The notes: a model not told the origin generated them from the sequence alone. A DNA stretch of 23,613 nt from DASZTU01 sp035493835 (GCA_035493835.1 DATJHO010000040.1:1-23613), one strand, 5' to 3'; counted from the first letter of the stretch, positions 15,446 to 22,813 are shown. Numbers and translations are program-made.

Positions 15446-15583
15446 GCGAATCCCCAAGTGATGGTGCGGGTCGCGAGCCGCAGGCACACAGCCCAACTCG
15501 CATCCGGGTTCTAGCGGTGCTGGGGACGGGGTTCAACCTGGAATGGATCGGTTTGGAAAAGTCGACTGGCCGTTCGGCCCATC

Positions 15584-15679
15584 GTCCCCTCCCCTTGGGG
15601 GAGGGTGGCGGGGGGGGTTGTTCCACCCGCACTAAGCTTGGGCCCCCCACCCTGCCCCTCCCCTCAAGAGGGAGGGGAA
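15584..15679. repeat. Inverted pair of C-rich palindromic repeats
   Basis: Two short hairpins, CCCTCCCC-TT-GGGGGAGGG (15587-15605) and CCCCTCCC-N7-GGGAGGGG (15655-15677), lie in mutually inverted orientation around a G/C-homopolymer-rich centre. This is the look of a dispersed intergenic repeat pair common in high-GC alphaproteobacteria. The gap 15446-15753 (308 bases) holds this pair, the next repeat, and no gene that I can support. Confidence 0.6.
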
Positions 15680-15708
15680 CGCTGCGGCACGACTGCGCTT
15701 GCGACTCA

Positions 15709-15734
15709 TGGTTCGACAAGCTCACCACGAGGGG
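15709..15734 (+). repeat. Dispersed 26-base repeat (TTCGACAAGCTCACC type)
   Basis: The sequence TGGTTCGACAAGCTCACCAC and following bases recurs at 18253-18278 with 24 of 26 bases identical, and in related form at three other places in the window. It lies 20 bases beyond the stop of the GH4 gene. Confidence 0.75.
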
Positions 15735-15753
15735 CGTTTGTCGCCGCAAGCCT

Positions 15754-17208
15754 TCAGTGGTGTCCTCCCACCACCTCGCGCAGTTCCTCGACAGAGCGGA
15801 CGCGCTTGCGGGCGGCGCCTTCCCAATCGCGGGTTTTTACCGTCGATTTGGCCAGGCGCTCCTTGGCCGCCGGGATGGCATCAGCGTATTGCGGCAGCCA
15901 CTCGGCCTGGGCGACGATCATTTCGTCGACCATCTGCCAAACCTCGTCGGGCGTGCAGATGGCGCCCACCAGCGGGTCGTGCAGCACGGCGAGCTTCAGC
16001 AGGTCGATGTCGCCCTTTATCGCCGCCTCGACCGACATGCGCTGCACCGAAATCGAAGCCGAACAGGTGGCAGCGCAGGCAAGCGGCAATTCGATGCCCT
16101 CAACCATGTTGAGGCCGAAGCGATCGACGAAGCCGGGGCTCTCGATGATTGCATCCGCCGGCAGGTTCTTGATGATGCCGTTGTTGCGGACATTGAAATG
16201 TCCGCGATAGACGCGGCCGGTCTCCAGCCCCTCGATGATGTAGCTGGCGTGCTCGGTAGTGCGTTTGTATTCGGTCAGCGGCTTGGTTGCCTGCTCGAGG
16301 AACATCGGGAAATCGGTCTCGAACCAGTTGCGCCGCTCGGTCGAGTAGCGGAGATAGCCGCCGGTCTCGCCGTGGATCCAGTCGCTCATGTCGATCCACT
16401 TGCCGATCTCGTCCGGGCGCTTGCGGTACCAGGGCAGGTATTCGGAAAGGTGGCCATTCGATTCGGTCGAATAGACGCCAAACCGCTTCAGCACGTCGAT
16501 GCGGACCTTTTCCTGCTTCGAGTAGACCGGGTGGCGTTCAAAGGCCGCGATCAACTCGTCCTTCTCGATTTTCCGGCCCTTGGCGCGGATATCGATGTAC
16601 CAGGTCTGGTGGTTGATGCCCGAGCAGATGTAATCAAGCTCGCTATCGGCGACGCCGAGCACCTGCGCGATCTGGTGCGCGCCGTGCTGCACACCGTGGC
16701 AGAGGCCGACGATGTTGACGCCGCCGTAAAGATCGGCGGCCCAGGTGTTCATCGCCATCGGGTTGGCGTAGTTGAGGAACAGCGCGTCGGGCGCGGCCAC
16801 CTCGCGGATGTCCTTGCAGAAATCGAGGATCACCGGGATGTTGCGCTGGCCGTAGAGGATGCCGCCGGCGCAGATGGTGTCACCGACGCACTGGTCGACG
16901 CCGTACTTCAGCGGGATCGAGATATCGGTCGCGAAGGCCTCCAGCCCACCGACACGCACGCAGCTCATGATGTACTTGGCGCCCGAGATGGCGTCGCGGC
17001 GGTTGGTTGTCGCGGTGACTTTTGCCGGCAGCTTGTTGACGGCGACGATCTTCTCGATGATCTGCCTGATCATGTCGAGGTTGTGCGCGTTGATGTCGGT
17101 GAGCGCGAATTCGCAGTCGGCGAATTCGGGCACGCATAGCAGATCCGAAATCAGGGTCTTGGTGAAGCCGACCGAGCCGGCGCCGATAATGGCGACCTTG
17201 AATGACAT
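15754..17208 (-). CDS. Glycoside hydrolase family 4 protein (alpha-galactosidase/alpha-glucosidase type)
   Basis: The 484-residue protein shows the GH4 pattern: an N-terminal NAD-binding fold with IGAGSVGF at 8-15, GDTICAGGI at 109-117, NYANPMAMNTW at 146-156 and the metal-binding Cys170 (GLCHGVQ) and His200 (GINHQTWY). GH4 enzymes cleave alpha- or beta-glycosides by an unusual NAD+- and Mn2+-dependent oxidation-elimination mechanism in the cytoplasm. The motifs are closest to MelA-like alpha-galactosidases and alpha-glucosidases, but the sugar specificity cannot be fixed from sequence. The ATG at 17208 has a strong GGAGGAG site. It is divergent from an AraC-type regulator, which probably controls it. 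No transporter is in the window. Confidence 0.9.
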   Translation of the reverse strand: MSFKVAIIGAGSVGFTKTLISDLLCVPEFADCEFALTDINAHNLDMIRQIIEKIVAVNKLPAKVTATTNRRDAISGAKYIMSCVRVGGLEAFATDISIPLKYGVDQCVGDTICAGGILYGQRNIPVILDFCKDIREVAAPDALFLNYANPMAMNTWAADLYGGVNIVGLCHGVQHGAHQIAQVLGVADSELDYICSGINHQTWYIDIRAKGRKIEKDELIAAFERHPVYSKQEKVRIDVLKRFGVYSTESNGHLSEYLPWYRKRPDEIGKWIDMSDWIHGETGGYLRYSTERRNWFETDFPMFLEQATKPLTEYKRTTEHASYIIEGLETGRVYRGHFNVRNNGIIKNLPADAIIESPGFVDRFGLNMVEGIELPLACAATCSASISVQRMSVEAAIKGDIDLLKLAVLHDPLVGAICTPDEVWQMVDEMIVAQAEWLPQYADAIPAAKERLAKSTVKTRDWEGAARKRVRSVEELREVVGGHH

Positions 17209-17308
17209 TATTTCTCCTCCACGAATGCCGGCTCAAAACGCCGCGCGGTAATTCTGTGCCTAGTTAATCTGGCAGCACTTGCGTGGGACAGAGTAGAGAT
17301 GTGCTGAT

Positions 17309-18232
17309 ATGGGTAATTTCATGCTCAGCCAACTGCTCAAGCTCGAACCGCAGGTCACCACCATCGCCTTTCCCCGCGGGCGGCTCGCGTTCCGGGCCAT
17401 GCCCGCGAGCGGTGGCATCGAGCAGGTGACGAGCCCGAGCTATAGCTGGAACGGCCTCAAGCGCGGCCTCACCCCCTTCGTGGTGATCCAGCACACCGTG
17501 GCGGGGGAAGGCGGCCTGACCTATGCGGGCCGGCATTTGCGGGTGGGCGCAGGCGAAACCATGCTCGTCACCATTCCGCACGAGCACCGCTATTTCCTGC
17601 CGGCCGGTGGGAGTTGGTCGTTCTTTTACCTGGTCCTCACCGGCCAGGAGATTTTGCGGCTCTGCCGCGAGGTGATCGCCACGGCCGGCCCCGTGTTGCG
17701 GCTGAGCCCGCGCGCGCTCGACCGGCTCGCCGCGTGTCTCCTCGCCCTGCTCGGCGGCACTGCCGACACGCCTGGGGAGGCATCGAGCATTGCCTATCGC
17801 GCCGCGATGGCGCTTGCGGACGATCTTGCCGGCATCACCGCGCCGCCCGGCGATGAACCGCAGCCAGTTTGGTTTTCTCAAACTATCGCCCGCATCAGCG
17901 ACAATCTCGGGGAAAGTTTAACCGTCGATCGGCTGGCCGAGACAGCGGGCCTCAGCCGGGCGCATTTTGTGCGGCAGTTCGCACGTCTCGCCGGCAGCCC
18001 GCCGTCGGAATTTGTCTTCAGCGCCCGGATGGCCCGTGCCGCCCGCCTGCTGCAATCGAGCGAAGTGTCGATCCTCGAGATCTCCCGCGCGCTGGGCTTT
18101 TCCGATCCGAACTATTTCGCCAAGGCGTTCCGCAGGGCTTTTAACGTGAGCCCCACCGAGTTTCGCGGATCGGGGCTGTTCACGGCGACTGATGTGCATC
18201 CCGGACCTCGCCCTTCGACAGGCTCAGGGTGA
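17309..18232 (+). CDS. AraC-family transcriptional regulator
   Basis: The 307-residue protein has an N-terminal cupin-like sensing domain (about 20-115, with HLRVGAGETMLV and HEHRYFLPAGG) and a C-terminal double helix-turn-helix AraC domain (about 190-288). The HTH domain includes VDRLAETAGLSRAHFVRQF, ILEISRALGFSDPNYFAKAF and the closing SPTEFR. It is divergent from the GH4 glycosidase gene across a 100-base gap that contains TGCC-N10-GGCA (17257-17274), so it likely regulates sugar use by that gene in response to a saccharide. The last 10 residues (PGPRPSTGSG) and the stop codon come from a dispersed intergenic repeat, so the C-terminal tail is probably a late addition without function. Start at 17309 or 17321 cannot be settled. 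Confidence 0.92.
   Translation: MGNFMLSQLLKLEPQVTTIAFPRGRLAFRAMPASGGIEQVTSPSYSWNGLKRGLTPFVVIQHTVAGEGGLTYAGRHLRVGAGETMLVTIPHEHRYFLPAGGSWSFFYLVLTGQEILRLCREVIATAGPVLRLSPRALDRLAACLLALLGGTADTPGEASSIAYRAAMALADDLAGITAPPGDEPQPVWFSQTIARISDNLGESLTVDRLAETAGLSRAHFVRQFARLAGSPPSEFVFSARMARAARLLQSSEVSILEISRALGFSDPNYFAKAFRRAFNVSPTEFRGSGLFTATDVHPGPRPSTGSG
18200..18232 (+). repeat. Dispersed repeat forming the 3' end of the AraC-type gene
   Basis: The 29 bases from 18200 to 18228 match the reverse complement of 18557-18585 at 26 of 29 positions. The copy overlaps the end of the regulator gene and supplies its TGA stop. Confidence 0.8.
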
Positions 18233-18252
18233 GGTAGGTGTTGCCGCCCACG

Positions 18253-18278
18253 TGGTTCGACAGGCTCACCATGAGGGC
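18253..18278 (+). repeat. Dispersed 26-base repeat, second copy
   Basis: It matches 15709-15734 at 24 of 26 positions and shares the TTCGACAGGCTCA core with the copy at 18200. It lies 20 bases after the preceding copy. Confidence 0.75.
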
Positions 18279-18378
18279 TCCCGGCAGGGCTGTGCGCCTG
18301 GACGGCGAAGTGCCTAAAGAATGCCCTTCGATGGAATTGATGGCGCTCGATGTCCAGGTGCTTTGCTAAGCAGGCGCC

Positions 18379-18498
18379 AAAACGGAGATTGCCGCCTTCG
18401 CGGGAATGACCGGGTGTTTTTGCGTGCAGAGGGAGTTCGCGAGAACACCCGTGCCACATTCACCGCGTCATTCCCGCGAAGGCGGCAATCTCCGTTTT
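18379..18498. repeat. 120-base element with 32-base perfect terminal inverted repeats
   Basis: The arms 18379-18410 and 18467-18498 are exact reverse complements over 32 bases. They contain the palindromic core CATTCCCGCGAAGGCGG known in form from dispersed intergenic repeats. The 56-base centre holds a further inverted repeat, CGGGTGTT (18411-18418) and AACACCCG (18444-18451). No coding potential is evident. It could be a MITE-like element or two repeat units in inverted order. On the plus strand it ends in a T-run, so it may also stop transcription. The gap 18233-18600 contains repeats only. Confidence 0.85.
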
Positions 18499-18556
18499 TT
18501 TCAACAAGACCGGATCGTGCTCTCAAAGTAATGAATCGTCCATGTGGAGACCGCAT

Positions 18557-18585
18557 CCTGAGCTTGTCGAGGGACGAGGTCCGGG
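18557..18585 (-). repeat. Dispersed repeat, inverted copy
   Basis: This is the reverse-complement partner of 18200-18228 (26 of 29 bases). It lies 15 bases beyond the stop of the acyltransferase-like gene, so the pair brackets the 120-base element. Confidence 0.75.
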
Positions 18586-18600
18586 CACAGCCCCTGCGCT

Positions 18601-19926
18601 CTACTCCCCTGCTTCCTCCCTTGTCGGCCTCGTCACCGGCGGCAGGTCCATAGCCTCGATCCGATCGAACAATTGTTCGATCTTTTCCACATTGTCGATG
18701 TGGCGCTGCTCCATGGAGAAATTCAGCGTCACATACTCGCGGCCGGGGCAGAAGGTGCAGATATTGGCGGCCGAGTGCCAGGCGCCGCAATAAATCGGCT
18801 CCATCATGCCCTCAGTGAGGGGCCCGTAGGTGCGGTGCGGCGGCACCAAGGTCAGCACCACGTGCACACCGCCATTAAAGCGCCAGAAGCGCTGGCCCGG
18901 CAGGCGCTTGTTGATCCGATTGAGCGTGCGCAGGGCATGGAACATGGCGTTGATCGTCATCTGGAACTTGGTGATGTCCTTCTGCTCGATCCTGCCCAGG
19001 ACGTCGTCGACCTCGCGGACGAAGGCGAGGAAGTCTTTTTTGACTGTGAACTTGGCCTCGAGCGCTCGGACGCGGAAGAAATCGTCATCGGAATCATGTC
19101 GCTGGCTGTCGAGCATGGTGTAGGCGGCTCCGATCACCTTCTTGCTCATCCGCTTGTCAGGCCCTTCCCCGTTCAGCCCATAGGTGACGAGGGCGAACAT
19201 CAGCGAGCGCTGCTTGACCCCCAGCCGGCTTGCCAGCGCCCGAACACGCTGCCGCCTCAGCGCCAGCGTCTTAAACCCCCAAGGCCTCTCCGGCGGGGCC
19301 AGGACATTGGCGAGGACCAGGAAAATGGTCGTCATCATCCAGGCACTGAACCTGCCCCTCATCTTGGCGCCAAAGCCCAGATGGTGCGTCTGATCGGACA
19401 TCGTGCCGTGCGCGGCATTGGCCGAGCGGGTGAGCAAGGCCGAATCCGAACCCTCGAGCAGCGCGTGGCTCGATCGCACCTGGATGATCGAGGCCCGCCC
19501 CTGGGCATCCGGCCCCCCGCGGCGCACCGCCACCATCACCCGGAACAGCGGCAGATCCGTTCGCTCGAAGATGTCGCCGGACTTGCCCAGCCATTTGTCG
19601 GGATAGCCGTCGAATTCATCGACCATTTCGATGGAGGTAATTGCATCGAGCAAGTGCTTGGGAAAGGGCTGGCCCGGCCGGGCGCCCACAAAGCCGTGAG
19701 TCAATTGCGGAGCAAGATTGACCATCTCGGCGACCAGGTTGATCAGGCCTTCCTGATCCACCTGAAGCCGGGAGAAGGCGGTGAAAAACACCGTATCCTT
19801 TCCTTCAAACAAGAACCACTGGAAATCGGTGAAGAGCGCCTGCGGATTTGCCTGCACGGCGGCAAGCGCGCTGTCCAACACTTCATCCGGCACATTGGCA
19901 AAACTGGTCGATGAAAAACTCTTCAT
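18601..19926 (-). CDS. Putative acyltransferase of the wax ester synthase/diacylglycerol acyltransferase (WS/DGAT) type
   Basis: The 441-residue protein resembles WS/DGAT-type CoA-dependent acyltransferases in layout. An N-terminal half ends in an HHxxxDG-like site, here SSHALLEG with His154, Glu158 and Gly159. A central hydrophobic stretch follows (WMMTTIFLVLANVLAPP, about 195-211), then a basic linker and a C-terminal domain ending in YVTLNFSMEQRHIDN. In the family the second His is catalytic and the Asp is structural; here the first His is Ser and Asp is Glu, so activity is uncertain. If active, it would esterify an acyl-CoA to an alcohol or diacylglycerol. A GGGAGGGG site precedes the ATG. 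It stands alone, divergent from hemA. The assignment rests on pattern memory and is moderate. Confidence 0.5.
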   Translation of the reverse strand: MKSFSSTSFANVPDEVLDSALAAVQANPQALFTDFQWFLFEGKDTVFFTAFSRLQVDQEGLINLVAEMVNLAPQLTHGFVGARPGQPFPKHLLDAITSIEMVDEFDGYPDKWLGKSGDIFERTDLPLFRVMVAVRRGGPDAQGRASIIQVRSSHALLEGSDSALLTRSANAAHGTMSDQTHHLGFGAKMRGRFSAWMMTTIFLVLANVLAPPERPWGFKTLALRRQRVRALASRLGVKQRSLMFALVTYGLNGEGPDKRMSKKVIGAAYTMLDSQRHDSDDDFFRVRALEAKFTVKKDFLAFVREVDDVLGRIEQKDITKFQMTINAMFHALRTLNRINKRLPGQRFWRFNGGVHVVLTLVPPHRTYGPLTEGMMEPIYCGAWHSAANICTFCPGREYVTLNFSMEQRHIDNVEKIEQLFDRIEAMDLPPVTRPTREEAGE

Positions 19927-20343
19927 GCTTTATGCCCCTCCCTGACTTCAACTGTTGATGATATCGACGGGATGTACTTGGTCAACGGGCTGCCGGACTT
20001 TGCCTTGGTCCCGTTGCCCAGCAGCAACGCACGCGGCACGGCAAAGTTCGCTAGATGGCTGCAACGGATGCATGAATGGCTCCCCCTCTCGCGGGGCGTA
20101 TATCGGCCACGCGACAATTGGGGACATTCCCCCTCGCAATTTGGACCAAGCGGGTTTATTGGCAAGCTCGGTGCCTTGCTTAGAACGCCGCAGCCCCGAT
20201 GCCTTGATCGAGATCAGGCAATTCGGCAGGCCGCTTGGGCGAAATGACCTATGGCCAGGTGTTGCTTCGGCATCTAGAGAGGTGCCGACCGGTCAAGCGG
20301 GCGCTCTGCCCGAGTGCCGGCTTCGATAGGAACGGGTACGACT
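19927..20343. promoter_or_regulatory. Intergenic region upstream of hemA and the acyltransferase-like gene
   Basis: This 417-base divergent gap holds an FNR/FixK-type box (20204-20217) and a small palindrome GGGGA-CAT-TCCCC (20120-20132). Short open frames on both strands have no ribosome site or recognisable product, so I see no gene here. Confidence 0.5.
20204..20217 (+). promoter_or_regulatory. FNR/FixK-type binding site upstream of hemA
   Basis: TTGAT-CGAG-ATCAG matches the TTGAT-N4-ATCAA consensus of FNR/FixK-family regulators at 9 of 10 specified bases. Its centre is about 133 bases before the hemA ATG. FNR-type control of hemA is established in Rhodobacter and Bradyrhizobium; that it operates here is inference. 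Confidence 0.6.
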
Positions 20344-21624
20344 ATGGATTATCGCGGGATTTTCGAGGACGCCGTCGACGCCCTCCGTCAGGAAAAACGC
20401 TATCGCGTCTTTGCAGATCTGGAGCGCATCGCGGGTCGCTTCCCCCGCGCGGTTTACCGCGACAATTCCGACAATGCCCGTGAGATCACCATCTGGTGTT
20501 CCAACGACTATCTGGGGATGGGACAGCACCCCAAGGTGGTGGCCGCCATGCAGGATGCGGCCGCAAAGCTCGGCGTCGGCGCCGGCGGCACCCGCAACAT
20601 CTCCGGCACCAACCGGCCGCTGGTCGAACTCGAGCGCTCGCTCGCCGACCTCCACCGCAAGGAAGCGGCACTCGTCTTCACCTCGGGCTTTGTCTCCAAC
20701 GAGGCCGCCATCTCCACCATTGCCCGGCTGATGCCGGATTGCGTGATCTTTTCCGACCAGCTCAACCATGCCTCGATGATTCAGGGCGTGCGGCAGTCGG
20801 GGATGCAAAAGCACATTTTCCGCCACAACGACCTGAAGCACCTGCGCGACCTGTTGGCGGCCACTGACCGGCACCGGCCAAAACTCATCGTCTTCGAGTC
20901 GGTCTATTCCATGGATGGCGATGTGGCCCCGATCGCTGAGATCGCCGACCTCGCCAAGGAATTCGGCGCCCTCACCTATATCGATGAAGTGCATGCGGTC
21001 GGGCTCTACGGCCCGCGGGGCGGCGGCATCTGCGACCGCGACGGCCTGATGGACCGGATCGACATCATCGAAGGGACGCTCGCCAAGGGCTTTGGCGTCA
21101 TGGGCGGCTATGTCACGGCCAACCAGGCGGTGATCGATGCGGTCCGCTCCTACGCCCCGGAATTCATCTTCACCACCGCCCTGCCGCCTGCCCTCTGCGC
21201 CGCCGCTCGCGCCTCGATCGAGCACCTCAAGGCCTCGGACGAGGAGCGCGCCCGGCATCAGGCGCAAGTCAGGCGCACGAAGGAAATGCTGGCCGAGGCC
21301 GGATTGCCGGTGATGGAGACAGCCACCCATATCGTGCCGTTGATGGTGGGCGACGCCCGGCTCTGCAAGGCCGCCAGCGACATGCTGATGGAGCGGCACA
21401 ACATCTATATCCAGCCGATCAACTATCCCACCGTGCCCAAGGGCACCGAGCGGCTCAGAATCACCCCAACGCCGCTGCATGACGACGCGATGATCGGCGA
21501 GTTGCGCGACGCGCTGGTCGCGGTCTGGGCCGCCCTCGAGCTCCGGCGCGATGTCCCCGAGGCCGGGCTGAGCGAAACCATGCTCAACCCCGGCGATCTG
21601 ACGCTACCCACCGTCGGCGGCTGA
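20344..21624 (+). CDS. hemA: 5-aminolevulinate synthase (C4 pathway)
   Basis: The 426-residue protein is a class II PLP alpha-oxoamine synthase. It shows CSNDYLGMG at 52-60, GTRNISGT at 82-89, the PLP-contacting DEVHAVGLYG at 214-223 and EGTLAKGFGVMGG with the PLP lysine Lys248, the same number as in Rhodobacter ALAS. It condenses glycine and succinyl-CoA to 5-aminolevulinate, the first step of heme synthesis in alphaproteobacteria, in the cytoplasm. The frame is open from 20314, but homologues begin MDYRxxF, so I choose 20344; AGGA lies 12 bases upstream. An FNR/FixK-type box at 20204-20217 suggests induction at low oxygen. A perfect hairpin follows the stop codon by 3 bases. Confidence 0.97.
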   Translation: MDYRGIFEDAVDALRQEKRYRVFADLERIAGRFPRAVYRDNSDNAREITIWCSNDYLGMGQHPKVVAAMQDAAAKLGVGAGGTRNISGTNRPLVELERSLADLHRKEAALVFTSGFVSNEAAISTIARLMPDCVIFSDQLNHASMIQGVRQSGMQKHIFRHNDLKHLRDLLAATDRHRPKLIVFESVYSMDGDVAPIAEIADLAKEFGALTYIDEVHAVGLYGPRGGGICDRDGLMDRIDIIEGTLAKGFGVMGGYVTANQAVIDAVRSYAPEFIFTTALPPALCAAARASIEHLKASDEERARHQAQVRRTKEMLAEAGLPVMETATHIVPLMVGDARLCKAASDMLMERHNIYIQPINYPTVPKGTERLRITPTPLHDDAMIGELRDALVAVWAALELRRDVPEAGLSETMLNPGDLTLPTVGG

Positions 21625-21627
21625 GGC

Positions 21628-21653
21628 GACGCCCGCCGAACGACGCGGGCGTC
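21628..21653 (+). terminator. Hairpin immediately after hemA
   Basis: A perfect 9-bp stem, GACGCCCGC / GCGGGCGTC, with an 8-base loop starts 3 bases past the stop. There is no U-run, so it is a possible terminator or mRNA-stabilising hairpin. Confidence 0.45.
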
Positions 21654-21753
21654 AGATGGACCGGCTTGCGCCAGGGTGACGTGGGTTGGAGCGCGGAATA
21701 GATTCGGCCAACTTCGCAAGGTCTTCGCGGACTGGCCTGCGCAGTTCCCCGCG

Positions 21754-21840
21754 GTCATTCCGGCGAACGCCGGAATCCATCTTTCGCCCGCCCGCACTGC
21801 ACGTTGCCCGGAGATGGATCCCGGCTTTGGCCGGGATGAC
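21754..21840. repeat. REP-like pair of inverted palindromic repeats (CATTCCGGCGAACGCCGGAAT type)
   Basis: The unit at 21754-21780 and the unit at 21814-21840 are reverse complements at 23 of 27 positions. Each is itself palindromic around CCGGC..GCCGG. They share the GTCATTCC edge with the arms of the 18379-18498 element, so the two loci belong to related families. The pair lies between the convergent hemA and HAD genes. Confidence 0.75.
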
Positions 21841-21884
21841 GCTGATGCATTGAGAGGGCCCCGGGCCCTTCCTCAAGGGCTCAT

Positions 21885-21909
21885 CTGAGCTAGTCGAAGG
21901 ACAAGGCCG
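21885..21909 (-). repeat. Diverged copy of the TTCGACAGGCTCA dispersed repeat
   Basis: Its reverse complement, CCGGCCTTGTCCTTCGACTA and following bases, aligns with 18201-18226 with a few substitutions and one gap. It lies just beyond the HAD gene stop. Confidence 0.55.
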
Positions 21910-21919
21910 GCCCGCCCGG

Positions 21920-22588
21920 TTATTTCCCCACGTAGTGCAAAATCTCGCTAACGGAGTCGATATCGACGTCGGCACGAGGCTCGAGGCCTTCAGGCCAGGC
22001 GAGGCCGTTGCGGAACCAGGCGGTCTGGAGGCCGGCCTTGGCGCCGCCGACGATGTCCACTTCCGGATTGTCACCGACAAACAGGGTCGATGCCGCCCCG
22101 ACGCCGAGGCTTGCCACAGCCAGCTCGAAGATCGCCGGATCGGGCTTCCGGAGGCCGACGGCCTCGGAGATGATGATCGCGTCGAGCGCATCGCGCAGCC
22201 CGATGGCATCGATCTTGGCGTTCTGCACCCGGACATTGCCGTTGGTCAGGATGCCGGTCTTCATTCCCCACTCATGCAGCGTCCGGACGGTTTCGACGGC
22301 GCCCGGGCTGGGGCTGGCGAAATCGGCATAGTGCTGCCGGTAGTCCTCGAGCAATTCGTCGCTGCTGACCTCGGCGATCCCCATCAGGTCGACGAATTTC
22401 GGGTAGGCAACATCCTTGCCGATGACGCCGTTCATCTCGGTTTCGAGAAAACGGGCAATATATTCCTCCTCGCCAATGCCGCCGAGGCGCGGCGCAAAGC
22501 GCGCGTATTGATCCTTGATGAAGGCCCTGATGGCGCCACTCCTCAGGATCAGGGTCTCATCGAGATCGAACAATACCGCCTTGATCAC
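21920..22588 (-). CDS. HAD-superfamily hydrolase (subfamily IA, YjjG-like)
   Basis: From the GTG at 22588 the protein has 222 residues. All four HAD motifs are present: FDLDET with the nucleophile Asp8 and Asp10, TNGN (motif II), the Lys in GLRKPDPAIF (motif III) and GDNPEVDIVGG (motif IV, metal Asp). A helical cap lies between motifs I and II. Such enzymes dephosphorylate small phosphometabolites or nucleotides in the cytoplasm, and the exact substrate is unknown. The reading frame is open to 22762, but that stretch runs through a repeat and lacks homology. The GTG follows AAGGA by about 9 bases and opens exactly at the first beta strand, so I prefer it. It is downstream of the FixJ-like gene on the same strand, separated by 221 bases. 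Confidence 0.88.
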   Translation of the reverse strand: MIKAVLFDLDETLILRSGAIRAFIKDQYARFAPRLGGIGEEEYIARFLETEMNGVIGKDVAYPKFVDLMGIAEVSSDELLEDYRQHYADFASPSPGAVETVRTLHEWGMKTGILTNGNVRVQNAKIDAIGLRDALDAIIISEAVGLRKPDPAIFELAVASLGVGAASTLFVGDNPEVDIVGGAKAGLQTAWFRNGLAWPEGLEPRADVDIDSVSEILHYVGK

Positions 22589-22707
22589 GCTAAATTTCCT
22601 TCCGTCCGCAACCGGCGCGTCGCTGCGCCGGGCGAGAAGTGAGCATGCCGCCCGCCCTCCGACAAGGGCGCCTTTGGGCGGAGACGGCATTGCTCCGGAA
22701 GGTGGCT

Positions 22708-22813
22708 TAGAGCCGCTCATCGCTTCAAGGAAGCGCTGAACGGCTCTAATCCTTTGTCGCATCGCGTTTCCGAACCGGGAAAGTGGTAGCCAATTTTCCT
22801 GGAGACGCTCTAG
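22708..22813. repeat. About 105-base Rhizobiales-type intergenic repeat with TAGAGC ends
   Basis: The element begins TAGAGC and ends GCTCTAG. Its left half is a hairpin with two 18-base arms (22709-22726 and 22730-22747, 16 of 18 paired, 3-base loop). Its right half contains the GTTTCCGAACCGGGAAAGTG-like stretch that I recall from dispersed repeats of many Rhizobiales genomes. It overlaps the last codon positions of the FixJ-like gene and supplies its TAG stop. Confidence 0.65.

Noticed and set aside
15352..17139. 595-codon open frame on the plus strand
   Set aside because: It runs through intergenic repeats and then antisense to the GH4 gene; composition is typical of a shadow frame.
18200..18585. 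Repeats considered as a CRISPR array
   Set aside because: Copies are few, inverted and irregularly spaced, without uniform spacers or cas genes.
18673..19914. 413-codon open frame on the plus strand
   Set aside because: It is antisense to the acyltransferase-like gene, which has a strong ribosome site and coherent protein features.
19972..20247. 91-codon open frame on the plus strand before hemA
   Set aside because: There is no ribosome site and no recognisable product, and it overlaps the FNR/FixK-type box; it is probably non-coding.
20293..21480. 395-codon open frame on the minus strand
   Set aside because: It is antisense to hemA, whose identity is certain.
22589..22762. N-terminal extension of the HAD protein to an upstream start
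   Set aside because: It runs into the dispersed repeat and lacks homology; the GTG at 22588 has a ribosome site and opens at the first HAD strand.
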